Shown here one piece after another: positions 17,686-26,605 of a stretch of 64,000 nt of DNA. A program made the position numbers and the translations under genes. The DNA is from Sutcliffiella sp. FSL R7-0096 (GTDB lineage Bacteria > Bacillota > Bacilli > Bacillales > Bacillaceae_I): assembly GCF_038595065.1 (NCBI RefSeq), contig NZ_CP152003.1, positions 3,452,001 to 3,516,000 of the forward strand, read 5' to 3'. Under the pieces are notes generated by a model. It was not told the origin of the DNA. It ran no database searches and saw nothing but the letters and a program-made list of their open reading frames with translations. Position 1 is the first letter of the stretch. Every line of letters begins with the position of its first letter.

Positions 17686-18459
17686 TTAAATTACTTTCGC
17701 TTCGTTTCTTAATGCTGAAACTAGTTCTTTTACTTGTGCATCTAATTCACCTTGAAGCACGCGACCTGCTTCTTTTTTCGGTGGAAGGTAGATTTCCAAG
17801 GTTTTTGTTTTTGCTTCTACAACATCCTCATCAAGGTCTAGATCATCTAGTTCTAGTTCATCAAGAGGCTTTTTCTTTGCCTTCATGATCCCTGGAAGAG
17901 ATGGATAACGTGGATCATTTAATCCTTGTTGTGCTGTTACAAGCAATGGAAGGGATGTTTCAATAACTTCAGAATCACCTTCAACATCGCGTACGATAGT
18001 AGCTTTTCCGCCCTCGATTTCTAGCTTCGTGATGGTTGTCACGTAAGGGATATCCAATAATTCCGCAACACGTGGTCCAACTTGTCCGGAACCACCGTCG
18101 ATTGCTACGTTACCGCCGATAATCAAATCCGCATCTTTATCTTTTAAGAATTCTGCTAAGATTTTCGCTGTAGTGAATTGGTCTCCATTTTCTACATCGT
18201 CTTCTGTGTTGATCAAGACTGCTTTGTCGGCCCCCATCGCCAGCGCAGTGCGAAGTTCTTTTTCTGCTTCTTCAGATCCCACTGTCACGACTGTTACTTC
18301 TCCGCCATGAGCGTCTCTTACTTGAATTGCTTCCTCCACCGCATACTCGTCATACGGGTTGATAATGAATTCTGCACCATCTTCATTTATGCTGCCATTT
18401 GACACCGTCAGTCTTTCCTCTGTATCAAATGTTCTTTTTAATAAAACAAAAATATTCAT
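17686..18459 (-). CDS. etfB: Electron transfer flavoprotein beta subunit
   Basis: A 257-residue partner of EtfA that binds AMP. It starts MNIFVLLKRTFDTEERL at an ATG seven bases after AGGAGG (a TTG three bases upstream is less well placed). Signatures are NPYDEYAVEEAIQVRD, TVVTVGSEEAEKELRTALAM, IGGNVAIDGGSGQVGPRVAE and VTAQQGLNDPRYPSLPGIMK. It follows ysiB with 64 bp between. Confidence 0.96.
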   Translation of the reverse strand: MNIFVLLKRTFDTEERLTVSNGSINEDGAEFIINPYDEYAVEEAIQVRDAHGGEVTVVTVGSEEAEKELRTALAMGADKAVLINTEDDVENGDQFTTAKILAEFLKDKDADLIIGGNVAIDGGSGQVGPRVAELLDIPYVTTITKLEIEGGKATIVRDVEGDSEVIETSLPLLVTAQQGLNDPRYPSLPGIMKAKKKPLDELELDDLDLDEDVVEAKTKTLEIYLPPKKEAGRVLQGELDAQVKELVSALRNEAKVI

Positions 18460-18523
18460 CAAAGTACCTCCTGTTTAAACATTATTTTTATTAATAATTT
18501 TCAGATTTTATATTATAAAAAAA

Positions 18524-19297
18524 TTACTTCCCTTTGAACTCGGGAGCTCTTTTTTCCATAAACGCGGTGATTCCTTCTTTACCATCTTCTGAAGTGAAGA
18601 CCTTACCGAATAGTTGAGCTTCTTTCTCCACTCCTTGGTAAAATTCTTCATGTTTACCATAACGGGACAGCTCGATTACCGAAGCAACAGAGATAGGTCC
18701 TTTTTGTGCAATCTTCTTCGCCATCTTCAAAGCTTCATCCATCAAAACTTCTTCATCGACGGCTTTATTTGCAAGGCCCCATTGAACCGCTTCTTCCCCT
18801 GTTAAGGTATCGCTGGTGAACAGCATTTCAAAGGCTTTCGCAGAACCGACAAGTTTAGGTAAACGTTGTGTCCCAGCGAACCCTGGAATTAACCCTAACT
18901 GCAATTCAGGTAATCCAAGCTTAGCAGTTTTCGTTACCAACCGGATATGGCAGCCCATTGCAAGCTCCAGTCCTCCGCCCAATGCGGCACCATGGATGGC
19001 AGCAATGATCGGTTTAGGGAAATTCTCCATTCGTTCAAAAAGATCCTGGCCGAACTTTGCCAGCTGTGCAAATTCTTCCCCGGTTTCCACCGTGGTGAAC
19101 TCTTTGATATCTGCTCCTGCTGAGAAGAATCTTCCTTCTCCGTGAAGCAATACCACCCTCACATCCTCTTGCTTCTCCAGGTCATCCATCAAGGATGAAA
19201 GCTCTTTCAAAACTACGGATGACAAAGCATTTGCCGGTGCTTTATTAATGGTGATGATAGCAATTCGGTCTTCTACTTTCATTTGCAAGAATTCCAT
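18524..19297 (-). CDS. ysiB: Enoyl-CoA hydratase/isomerase (YsiB)
   Basis: A 257-residue crotonase-fold enzyme, probably the hydration step of beta-oxidation. The oxyanion-hole loop FSAGADIKEF (about 58-67) and the second loop AAIHGAALGGGLELAMGCHI (about 98-117) with GLIPGFAGTQRLPKLVG are typical. The catalytic Glu pair region is GLPELQLGLIPG. Genetic position between fadR and etfB supports fatty-acid degradation and FadR control. Confidence 0.93.
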   Translation of the reverse strand: MEFLQMKVEDRIAIITINKAPANALSSVVLKELSSLMDDLEKQEDVRVVLLHGEGRFFSAGADIKEFTTVETGEEFAQLAKFGQDLFERMENFPKPIIAAIHGAALGGGLELAMGCHIRLVTKTAKLGLPELQLGLIPGFAGTQRLPKLVGSAKAFEMLFTSDTLTGEEAVQWGLANKAVDEEVLMDEALKMAKKIAQKGPISVASVIELSRYGKHEEFYQGVEKEAQLFGKVFTSEDGKEGITAFMEKRAPEFKGK

Positions 19298-19331
19298 AAT
19301 AAATCCCTCCTTATGTAAAGCGAAGAGCTAC

Positions 19332-19919
19332 TTAAGGTGTAGCTCCAAAACCTTTGATTAGTAATTCGTGCACTCTTGGCGCGATGGATGCCAGGTCGTA
19401 CTTTTGGTCATTCATCACCCAGGTGGTAACCGTTTCATCTATCGTGCCGAACACCATCTGTCTTGCTAGTCGGACATCCAGGTCCGCACGAAGCTCCCCA
19501 TTCTTGGTACCAGCCAGCAAAATCTCATCTACCACATGTAAATACCCTTTTAGCACCTCGTTAATCTTTAAGCGAAGCTCCAGGTTGGATTGTCGCAACT
19601 CCAATTGGGTTACGATTGCTAGATGGTGATCTGCAGCAAGCATGGTGAAATGTTTTTCAATCAACGTTAATAATTTCTCTGTTGATGTCGATTTTCCTGC
19701 AATTTCTTGACGAATCTTTTCGACGAAGAGTCCCATTTTTTCTTGAAAAAGAGAAATGAGGATATCTTCTTTATTTTTAAAGTATAGATAGATGGTACCG
19801 TCCGCTACTCCTGCCTGTTTGGCAATCTTAGAAACTTGCGCGTGATGGTAGCCGTTTTCGGCTATGACAATAACCGCCGCATCTATTATTTGCTTATATT
19901 TAGGCTTTTGTTGTTTCAA
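19332..19919 (-). CDS. fadR: TetR-family fatty-acid degradation repressor FadR
   Basis: A 195-residue repressor released by long-chain acyl-CoA. It has an N-terminal HTH (IIDAAVIVIAENGYHHAQVS, recognition helix GVADGTIYLYFKNKEDIL) and the acyl-CoA domain with TQLELRQSNLELRLKINEVL and MVFGTIDETVTTWVMNDQ. The best start is TTG at 19919 with AGGAGC eight bases before, giving MKQQKPKYKQIIDAA as in B. subtilis YsiA. A perfect operator palindrome lies just upstream, so it is autoregulated with the genes behind it. Confidence 0.94.
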   Translation of the reverse strand: MKQQKPKYKQIIDAAVIVIAENGYHHAQVSKIAKQAGVADGTIYLYFKNKEDILISLFQEKMGLFVEKIRQEIAGKSTSTEKLLTLIEKHFTMLAADHHLAIVTQLELRQSNLELRLKINEVLKGYLHVVDEILLAGTKNGELRADLDVRLARQMVFGTIDETVTTWVMNDQKYDLASIAPRVHELLIKGFGATP

Positions 19920-19942
19920 CCTATTCGCTCCTTTTAGGAAAA

Positions 19943-19960
19943 TGAATGAATCATCATTCA
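19943..19960. promoter_or_regulatory. FadR operator
   Basis: TGAATGA, four bases, TCATTCA: a perfect palindrome with the arms of the known Bacillus FadR box. It lies 24 bp upstream of the fadR TTG, so it overlaps the leader or promoter of fadR-ysiB-etfB-etfA. I see no comparable full box upstream of lcfA. Confidence 0.85.
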
Positions 19961-20061
19961 TATTTTCATGATACTGTACCCTGAATGAACTGTCAATCAT
20001 TATCTTATCATAATTTTCGTGCAAATTACTAATTATTTATTTGGTGAGAAAAGAGCCAATT

Positions 20062-20086
20062 AAAAAGAGAGGGTATCATCCCTCTC
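20062..20086 (-). terminator. Terminator of lcfA
   Basis: Minus strand GAGAGGG, ATGATA loop, CCCTCTC, then TTTTTAA. It separates lcfA from fadR, whose transcription probably restarts at its own promoter. Confidence 0.85.
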
Positions 20087-20099
20087 CCCCCGGTCTAAC

Positions 20100-21788
20100 T
20101 TATTTTGCGATTTTCTGTTTTTCTTCATCCACAAGTGCTCTTCTCAAAATCTTTCCAACTGCTGTCTTTGGAAGCTCATCTCTGAATTCATAAAGTCTTG
20201 GAACCTTGTAGGCAGCTAAGTGTTTGCGGGCATAGGCATCCAGTTCTTCTTCTGTAAGAGTGGCTCCTGCCTTTTTAACAATATAAGCCTTCACGGTCTC
20301 ACCACGATATGCATCCGGGACGCCTGCCACCACTACCTCCTGGATTTGTTCATGCTCATAAAGCACTTCCTCTATCTCCCGTGGATAGATGTTGAAACCG
20401 CCAGCAATGATCATGTCTTTCTTACGGTCTACCACATAGAAATAGCCACGTTCGTCCATATAGCCAAGGTCCCCTGTCAATAACCATCCGTCTTTTAGCA
20501 CTGCTTCTGTTTCTTCTTTTCTGTTCCAGTAACCCTTCATGATTTGAGGGCCTTTTACAGCAATTTCACCAATTTCCCCGACAGGAGCCAGTTCGCCGTT
20601 TTCCATGGAGAGGATGACGGATTCTGTATTTGGCCAAGGAATGCCGATGCTACCAGATACCCTTTCATCCCAAAGGAAGTTTGCATGCGTGACCGGGGAT
20701 GCTTCTGAAAGCCCGTATCCTTCCACCAACTTCCCTCCTGTTACTCGTTCGAACTGTTCCTGCACTTCAACAGGCAATGCTGCCGAACCACTGATACAGG
20801 AATCAATGGATGATAGGTCATATTTTTGAATATCAGGATGGTTCAAGAGAGCGATATAGATCGTGGGTGCTCCCGGGAAAAGCGTCGGCTTCTCCTTTTG
20901 GATGGTTTTCAAGGTTGTCTCCGGATCGAATTTAGGCAAGAGCACCATTTCGAAAGCCTGCATGATGGAAAGGTTCATAACAGCTGTCATTCCATACACA
21001 TGGAAGAACGGAAGGATACCGATGACCTTTTCCTGTGCTTTTTTGCATCGATACATCCATTTTACACTCATCATCGTATTGGAAACGAGATTCATATGTG
21101 TCAACATGACTCCTTTAGGAAATCCTGTTGTTCCTCCTGTATATTGAAGCAAAGCAAGATCTTCGTTCGGGTCTATCGGAATATCAATCATTTGTGCTTC
21201 TGATTGTTTGATCACTTCCGTAAATAAGTGGTTTTCCCCGCTATGTTCCACTTTAACGACAATCCCATATTGTTTCTTCTGTACAAACGGATACAGCATG
21301 TTCTTAGGGAACGGTAGATAGTCCTTTATTCCCGTGACAATGACATGCTTCAATTTTGTCAGCGCTTTCACTTTTGAAACTCTCGGATAAAGAATATCCA
21401 ATGTGATGATGACTTCCGAACCGGAATCATTCACCTGATATTCGAGCTCACGTTCCATGTAAAGAGGGTTCGTCTGCACGACAATTCCTCCTGCAAACAG
21501 GACACCATAATAACTGATAACCGCTTGGGGACAGTTGGGCAGCATGATGGACACCCTGTCACCCTTTTCAATTCCGAGTCCTTTTAAGTAGTTTGCCAGT
21601 TTTAAAGATTGATCATACACTTCTTCAAATGTCAGTTTCTTGCCAAGGAAGCTTATGGCCGTTTTTGTTGGGTACTCTTCCGCTGCTTGTTTTAAAAATG
21701 ACTGCAATGTTCGTTCTTCGAAGTTGATCTCATGAGGTATTTCATCTGGATAAAGTGATAGCCACGGCTTATTCACTACTTGCTCCAT
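20100..21788 (-). CDS. lcfA: Long-chain fatty-acid-CoA ligase
   Basis: A 562-residue ATP-dependent acyl-CoA synthetase that activates long-chain fatty acids for beta-oxidation. It has the AMP-binding motif LLQYTGGTTGFPKGVMLTH (about 214-232), YGLSEASPV near 360, the hinge/A8 region DGWLLTGDLGYMDERGYFYV with VDRKKDMIIAGGFNIYPREI, and the catalytic Lys near the end in PKTAVGKILRRAL. First gene of the fatty-acid cluster. A SigA-like TATAAT lies near 21875 on the minus strand. Confidence 0.95.
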   Translation of the reverse strand: MEQVVNKPWLSLYPDEIPHEINFEERTLQSFLKQAAEEYPTKTAISFLGKKLTFEEVYDQSLKLANYLKGLGIEKGDRVSIMLPNCPQAVISYYGVLFAGGIVVQTNPLYMERELEYQVNDSGSEVIITLDILYPRVSKVKALTKLKHVIVTGIKDYLPFPKNMLYPFVQKKQYGIVVKVEHSGENHLFTEVIKQSEAQMIDIPIDPNEDLALLQYTGGTTGFPKGVMLTHMNLVSNTMMSVKWMYRCKKAQEKVIGILPFFHVYGMTAVMNLSIMQAFEMVLLPKFDPETTLKTIQKEKPTLFPGAPTIYIALLNHPDIQKYDLSSIDSCISGSAALPVEVQEQFERVTGGKLVEGYGLSEASPVTHANFLWDERVSGSIGIPWPNTESVILSMENGELAPVGEIGEIAVKGPQIMKGYWNRKEETEAVLKDGWLLTGDLGYMDERGYFYVVDRKKDMIIAGGFNIYPREIEEVLYEHEQIQEVVVAGVPDAYRGETVKAYIVKKAGATLTEEELDAYARKHLAAYKVPRLYEFRDELPKTAVGKILRRALVDEEKQKIAK

Positions 21789-21919
21789 TCCATTCCCTCC
21801 TCTTTATCGGCCTGTACTACTACAAAAGGCCCATATCTGTTTGTTATAGTATATCAGTAATCCGATGAAAATTATAACATTTTTTTGATTTTTGCAAAAA
21901 TATAGTTTTGACAGCTATT

Positions 21920-21967
21920 CAAAAACCCGCATCGTTGTCTTACTTTCTAACAACTGATTGCGGGTTT
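21920..21967 (-). terminator. Terminator of khtTU
   Basis: Minus strand AAACCCGCAATCAGTTGT and ACAACGATGCGGGTTTTTG form a stem with internal mismatches followed by T. It lies directly after the khtU stop. Confidence 0.8.
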
Positions 21968-21971
21968 CAAC

Positions 21972-23147
21972 TTATGAAGGAACTTTTAAATTTCTTTTTT
22001 TCTTTTGTTTTTTTCCATAGATTAAATCCGTTAACTTAGGTGCAAAGATAAAAAACAGGATACCGAGCATTGCCGATACTAAAATAAACATGCCGCTGAA
22101 AACTTTTGTTGCCCCCGTGGCTATACCGGCTATGACGACAGAGAATTCTCCCCGTGGAGTAAGCGAAAATCCTGCTCTTAATGCCACTCTTTTTGACAGT
22201 CCATACCATCTCCCACCAAGCATGCCTACGATTATTTTCCCTACTAGAGCCCAACCGACAAGGGTGAAGAGCAGTCCAACATAAGGGATACCTTCCCCAA
22301 GGTTGATGGTCGTACCAAAGTGCAAGAAGAAAATTGGTAACAGTAAGTCTCTTACAGGAAGCGTTACGTTTTCAATGTCATGTGACCGTTTGGTTTCAGC
22401 AAGCATGATACCAGCTAAAAATGCACCCAAAACTTCAGAAAGACCTAATAATAAAGCAAGTCCACCATAGGTCAGCGCAATTCCGACCGTCAACAAAATG
22501 AACCTATCACTTCCGATCAGTCGCTCAATGAATTTCTCGAGCCTAGAGAACCCAAAACGACCTATCAGCATGGCACCTGCTGTCAAAAGGATAATTTTCC
22601 CTAGTAAAATAGCAAAATCCAAACCTGTAATTCCCCCATCGGAGGCCATTCCTATCAAAACGGCAACGATGATTGGCGCTACAATATCTTCAAAGATGAG
22701 GATGGCAAGTATGTATTCCGATTCCGCATTTGCAAGCCTCTTTGTACTTTCAAGCAGCTTAGCGGAAATGGAAGAGCTTGTAGCATATAAGACACCACCG
22801 ATAATGAGGGAAGGCAAGAGGTCTAGTCCAAAGAACAGGCAGATGAAAGTGGAAACTCCCAGATTCAGAACGACATCGAGCAATCCCGGCTTCCAAACCT
22901 TAACGGCCATTCCTTTCAATTTCGCTAATGGAAATTCCAGACCCAGCAGGAAAAAAAGAAGCACAATTCCCACCTCGCTTGCGATATGAAGAATCTCATT
23001 ATCGGAAATGAAGGATCCGATTCCAATTCCTAAAATAATATAAAGGATGACCCCTGGAATTTTTATTTTCCCACCTATATAGCTAATAAGAAAAAGAACC
23101 AATAATATGACACCTATGCTCAAAAGTATCGGTGCTCCATGATCCAT
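21972..23147 (-). CDS. khtU: K+(H+) antiporter subunit KhtU, CPA2 family
   Basis: A 391-residue membrane protein with about 12 hydrophobic helices of the Na+/H+ exchanger fold. The conserved ILIFEDIVAPIIVAVL segment near 150 has the ion-binding acidic residue, and LSEVLGAFLAGIMLAET is typical of CPA2 exchangers. There is no C-terminal RCK domain; that role is in the separate KhtT encoded just upstream, whose stop codon shares one base with the khtU start. In B. subtilis KhtTU exports K+ and protects against methylglyoxal. The location between lcfA and yshE differs from B. subtilis. Confidence 0.88.
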   Translation of the reverse strand: MDHGAPILLSIGVILLVLFLISYIGGKIKIPGVILYIILGIGIGSFISDNEILHIASEVGIVLLFFLLGLEFPLAKLKGMAVKVWKPGLLDVVLNLGVSTFICLFFGLDLLPSLIIGGVLYATSSSISAKLLESTKRLANAESEYILAILIFEDIVAPIIVAVLIGMASDGGITGLDFAILLGKIILLTAGAMLIGRFGFSRLEKFIERLIGSDRFILLTVGIALTYGGLALLLGLSEVLGAFLAGIMLAETKRSHDIENVTLPVRDLLLPIFFLHFGTTINLGEGIPYVGLLFTLVGWALVGKIIVGMLGGRWYGLSKRVALRAGFSLTPRGEFSVVIAGIATGATKVFSGMFILVSAMLGILFFIFAPKLTDLIYGKKQKKKRNLKVPS

Positions 23148-23641
23148 CAGGAAGTGCCGCCTCCCTCACAAAGCTTGGTAAGCTTTGCAATCTGCGCCTG
23201 CTTTCCGCAGATCATCAACACATCACCTTCGTGTAGGATAACATCAATATCTGGAACGGCGATATTGTCTTCCCCTTTGACGATTCCAATGATGGAGGCA
23301 CCAGTTCTAGTCCTTATCTGGGATTGCCCAATGGTCTTCCCAACAAGGGGCGATCCCTTTTTTACATCGACCCATTCAATGATGATCTGCTTTTTAAACA
23401 TTTTCATTTTATCCATATCTACAGGCTGGTACATCGCACCCAATAATTGAGCCCCCAGCTCCCTTGTTTCATCCGATGTCATAGAAATGGAAAAGTCCGC
23501 TTCATCACTATCAGGGTCATCAAAGAAGTACATTTCTCTTTTACCGGAATGGTGTACAACTAACACGACCATATTACCTTCTGCCGTGATAAAGGATATT
23601 TTTTTGCCTATTCCGGGCAGTTCGGTAGTTTTAAATTGCAT
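23147..23641 (-). CDS. khtT: KhtT, RCK_C/TrkA-C regulatory subunit of the KhtU antiporter
   Basis: A 164-residue soluble regulator. Start at 23641: AGGAGG seven bases before the ATG, giving MQFKTTELPGIGKKISFITA. The C-terminal half (about 80-160) is a TrkA-C domain with VKKGSPLVGKTIGQSQIRTR and VILHEGDVLMICGKQAQIAK. In the family this domain senses cytoplasmic conditions or nucleotides and gates the antiporter. Confidence 0.88.
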   Translation of the reverse strand: MQFKTTELPGIGKKISFITAEGNMVVLVVHHSGKREMYFFDDPDSDEADFSISMTSDETRELGAQLLGAMYQPVDMDKMKMFKKQIIIEWVDVKKGSPLVGKTIGQSQIRTRTGASIIGIVKGEDNIAVPDIDVILHEGDVLMICGKQAQIAKLTKLCEGGGTS

Positions 23642-23704
23642 GTCTTTTCCTCCTAGATAAAAAAGAGAAGGAGGTTCGTCCCCTTCTCCCTGCAATATAC
23701 AATA

Positions 23705-23785
23705 TTATGCGATTACAAGATAAATGATTCCAATCAAAACAAAAATTACGCACAAGCCTATTAATACTTTCGCTAAAGTTTCCAC
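23705..23785 (-). CDS. 26-residue single-span membrane micropeptide (new)
   Basis: A short frame opening with GTG at 23785, preceded by AAGGAG at good spacing, translating METLAKVLIGLCVIFVLIGI then IYLVIA. It is one hydrophobic helix with a single acidic residue at the N-terminus. It begins 13 bp after the yshE stop and ends 63 bp before khtT, so it lies in what looks like a yshE-micropeptide-khtT-khtU transcript. I do not recognise a family. Short hydrophobic frames arise by chance, but SD, spacing and operon position favour a real gene. Confidence 0.5.
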   Translation of the reverse strand: METLAKVLIGLCVIFVLIGIIYLVIA

Positions 23786-23798
23786 AGTTTCCTTCTCC

Positions 23799-24206
23799 TT
23801 ACCCGATACTTGCCCCTATGATAAATGATAGGCCAACGGAAATGACAAAAGAGATAAAGCCAACTGCCCGGTTGTCATTTCGTATTTCTTCATCGATGTT
23901 AAAACTTGGTGTCAAAAATTCAAAAATGAAATAAGCAAACAGCAATAGTAAAAAGCCTGCCGCACCCCATCCTATCATCGTCAGCAACGTGTCATGATCA
24001 CTGATGGAGTATCGGAAAATATTCGCAATACCCAATATCTTTCCGCCAGTCGCCATCGCTACGGCAAGATTCCCCTTTTTGATTTCTTCCATATTTTTAT
24101 ACTTCGTCACTAATTCAAAGATAGCCAGAAATAAAACAAGACACAAAACCACCACACTGAAATTTGCAGCCGTTCTGACTAATTCATTTTCCCAAAAACT
24201 AGACAT
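23799..24206 (-). CDS. yshE: DUF350 membrane protein YshE
   Basis: A 135-residue protein with four hydrophobic segments, ending FISFVISVGLSFIIGASIG. DUF350 proteins have two pseudo-repeats of paired helices; their function is not established. It sits 14 bp downstream of mutS2 on the same strand. In B. subtilis the order is the same (mutSB-yshE-lcfA), here with khtTU inserted after it. Confidence 0.85.
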   Translation of the reverse strand: MSSFWENELVRTAANFSVVVLCLVLFLAIFELVTKYKNMEEIKKGNLAVAMATGGKILGIANIFRYSISDHDTLLTMIGWGAAGFLLLLFAYFIFEFLTPSFNIDEEIRNDNRAVGFISFVISVGLSFIIGASIG

Positions 24207-24220
24207 ATCAGGCTCCCTTC

Positions 24221-26578
24221 CTATTTCAGTTCGACGACGGTTACACCAGTGCCACCTTCAGATGCCTCACCGAATCGATAATTTTTTACAGAACGATGGT
24301 TTTTCAGGTAATTTTGGACCCCGACACGCAATGCTCCGGTCCCTTTTCCATGTATGATCGATACCCGGTGGTAGCCTGCCAGTGTCGCATCATCTAGGTA
24401 TTTCTCCACTCTCATCAATGCATTTTCAAAGCGCTCACCACGAAGGTCAAGTTCTATGCTTACATGATAATCTTTCCCTTTGATGGTTGCCAATGGCTTT
24501 GTTTCCACCGGTTTTGGCCTGCTGATGTATTGTATATCCTTTGTTTTCACTTTCATTTTCAGGATGCCGATTTGAACCTGCCACTCTTTGTCCCCCGTTT
24601 TTTCTACTAGGTGACCTTTTTGATTAAGACTTAGTACCTTTACTTCGTCTCCTGGCTCAAGAGTTTGATTCGTTGCTTCCTGCTTCTTGGTGGAAGCAGA
24701 TTTTTTAACAGTTGGCACGGCGCCTTCCAAACGTTTCTTCGCGTCTATCAATTCATGCTCTTTGACATTAGCATGTTGTTCGATTCTCATCTTGCGTAAC
24801 TCGCGGATGACCTTCTCTGCTTCTTCCTTGGCATCTTCGACCATCTTCTCCGCTTTTGCCGCCGCTTTTTCATAAAGTTTGTCACGCTGCTCATTCAGTT
24901 CCTGCATTTGTTGTTCAAGGTCCTCATGCAGTTTTTGTGATGTTTTTCTTAACTGTTCCGCTTCTTTCCATTCCTCTTCCGCCCTTTTTTGAGAGGCTTC
25001 TAAAGAGGCAATCATGTTCTCGACTTTGTTGCTGTCCTCACTCACAAATTCTTTCGCCCGGTCAATGACATCCATGCTCAATCCAAGTCGTTTGGATATT
25101 TCAAACGCGTTACTTCTTCCTGGAACCCCAATAAGTAAACGATAGGTCGGGCTTAAGGTGTCCACATCAAATTCCACACTGGCATTCACCACACCTTCCC
25201 GGTTATAGCCATATGCTTTTAGCTCCGGATAGTGGGTGGTTGCAATGACACAGGCACCACGCTGATACACTTCATCAAGAATGGAGATGGCCAGGGCCGC
25301 ACCTTCTTGCGGGTCTGTTCCTGCACCGAGCTCGTCAAAAAGAACGAGGCTGTCATGGTCGACTTTTTTTAGGATATCCACAATATTAACCATGTGAGAA
25401 GAAAATGTACTTAAACTCTGTTCAATGGATTGCTCGTCGCCGATATCTGCATATACTGCGGAGAATACCCCGACTTCTGAACCGTCTTGTGCCGGCACAT
25501 GCAATCCGGATTGTGCCATGATGGTCAAGAGGCCCAACGTTTTCAAAGTGACCGTTTTACCACCTGTATTAGGTCCGGTTATGACAATGGAAGTATAGTC
25601 CTTTCCAAGCTCAATGGTGTTCGGGACCACTTCTTCTTCTGAAATGAGAGGATGTCTTGCCTGAACCAATCTCACAAATTTCTCATTATTGATTTCCGGC
25701 TTGGTTCCACGGATGAATTTTCCGTATTTCGCCTTTGCAAACATAAAATCAATCTCTGCCAAAATACTTACATTTTCAAGAAGGTCCCGCGCAGCTTCTG
25801 CCACTTCTCCTGACAATTCAGCCAATATGCGATCGATCTCGAGCTTCTCTTTTACCTTCGCTTCCTGCAGGACATTGTTCAGATCCACTACCTGCTGAGG
25901 TTCAATGAACAAGGTCGCACCAGATGAGGATTGGTCATGTACAATTCCTCCATAAGCACCACGGTATTCCTGTTTTACCGGAATCACATAACGCTCATTA
26001 CGGATGGTGATGATGGCGTCGGATAGCATTTTTTGCGCATTAGATGAACGAATCATGCTTTCTAGCTTTTCGCGCACCCTGGATTCTGTTGACCTTAATT
26101 GCTGGCGAATTCCTCGTAATTTATCACTTGCCCCGTCCAACACTTCTCCGTATTCATCTATACAGTTCTTGATATTGCGTTCAAGCTCCGGATAGATGAC
26201 TAACTGGTCCATATAGCTTTTCATGATCGGAATGGAGATTTCCTCTTCCAGTACCGTTTCCACGAATCGATCAAGCTTGCGCGCCGCATAGATGGTTCCT
26301 GCTATATCCAAAAGCTCATGGGTGTTCAATGTCCCGCCAATCTCGGCACGCTTCACATGCGCTCTGATATCTGTGATGCCTCCAAGTGGAACCTCCCCTT
26401 TTAATCTAAGAATGGTTGCCGCTTCATCTGTTTGCAGCTGCCTTTCCACAACCTCCTCATAGTTGGTCGCTGGTGTCAGCTGGGCCACTTTTTCTTTTCC
26501 TAAGGATGAGGCAGAAAATGTAGCTAATTTATCTTTTACTTTATTAAATTCCAATACCTTTAAAACTCTCGGTTGCAC
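24221..26578 (-). CDS. mutS2: Endonuclease MutS2
   Basis: A 785-residue MutS-like ATPase without the mismatch-recognition domain; it has been linked to control of recombination and to rescue of collided ribosomes. The lever/clamp coiled coil covers about 130-290. Walker A is [17 protein letters not shown] (about 334) and Walker [20 protein letters not shown] (about 411). A long coiled coil (520-630) follows, and the C-terminal Smr nuclease domain has [20 protein letters not shown] and [15 protein letters not shown]. Length matches B. subtilis MutSB. Confidence 0.96.
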   Translation of the reverse strand: MQPRVLKVLEFNKVKDKLATFSASSLGKEKVAQLTPATNYEEVVERQLQTDEAATILRLKGEVPLGGITDIRAHVKRAEIGGTLNTHELLDIAGTIYAARKLDRFVETVLEEEISIPIMKSYMDQLVIYPELERNIKNCIDEYGEVLDGASDKLRGIRQQLRSTESRVREKLESMIRSSNAQKMLSDAIITIRNERYVIPVKQEYRGAYGGIVHDQSSSGATLFIEPQQVVDLNNVLQEAKVKEKLEIDRILAELSGEVAEAARDLLENVSILAEIDFMFAKAKYGKFIRGTKPEINNEKFVRLVQARHPLISEEEVVPNTIELGKDYTSIVITGPNTGGKTVTLKTLGLLTIMAQSGLHVPAQDGSEVGVFSAVYADIGDEQSIEQSLSTFSSHMVNIVDILKKVDHDSLVLFDELGAGTDPQEGAALAISILDEVYQRGACVIATTHYPELKAYGYNREGVVNASVEFDVDTLSPTYRLLIGVPGRSNAFEISKRLGLSMDVIDRAKEFVSEDSNKVENMIASLEASQKRAEEEWKEAEQLRKTSQKLHEDLEQQMQELNEQRDKLYEKAAAKAEKMVEDAKEEAEKVIRELRKMRIEQHANVKEHELIDAKKRLEGAVPTVKKSASTKKQEATNQTLEPGDEVKVLSLNQKGHLVEKTGDKEWQVQIGILKMKVKTKDIQYISRPKPVETKPLATIKGKDYHVSIELDLRGERFENALMRVEKYLDDATLAGYHRVSIIHGKGTGALRVGVQNYLKNHRSVKNYRFGEASEGGTGVTVVELK

Positions 26579-26605
26579 GTACCCATAACTCCCTTCTTTA
26601 CTTGC

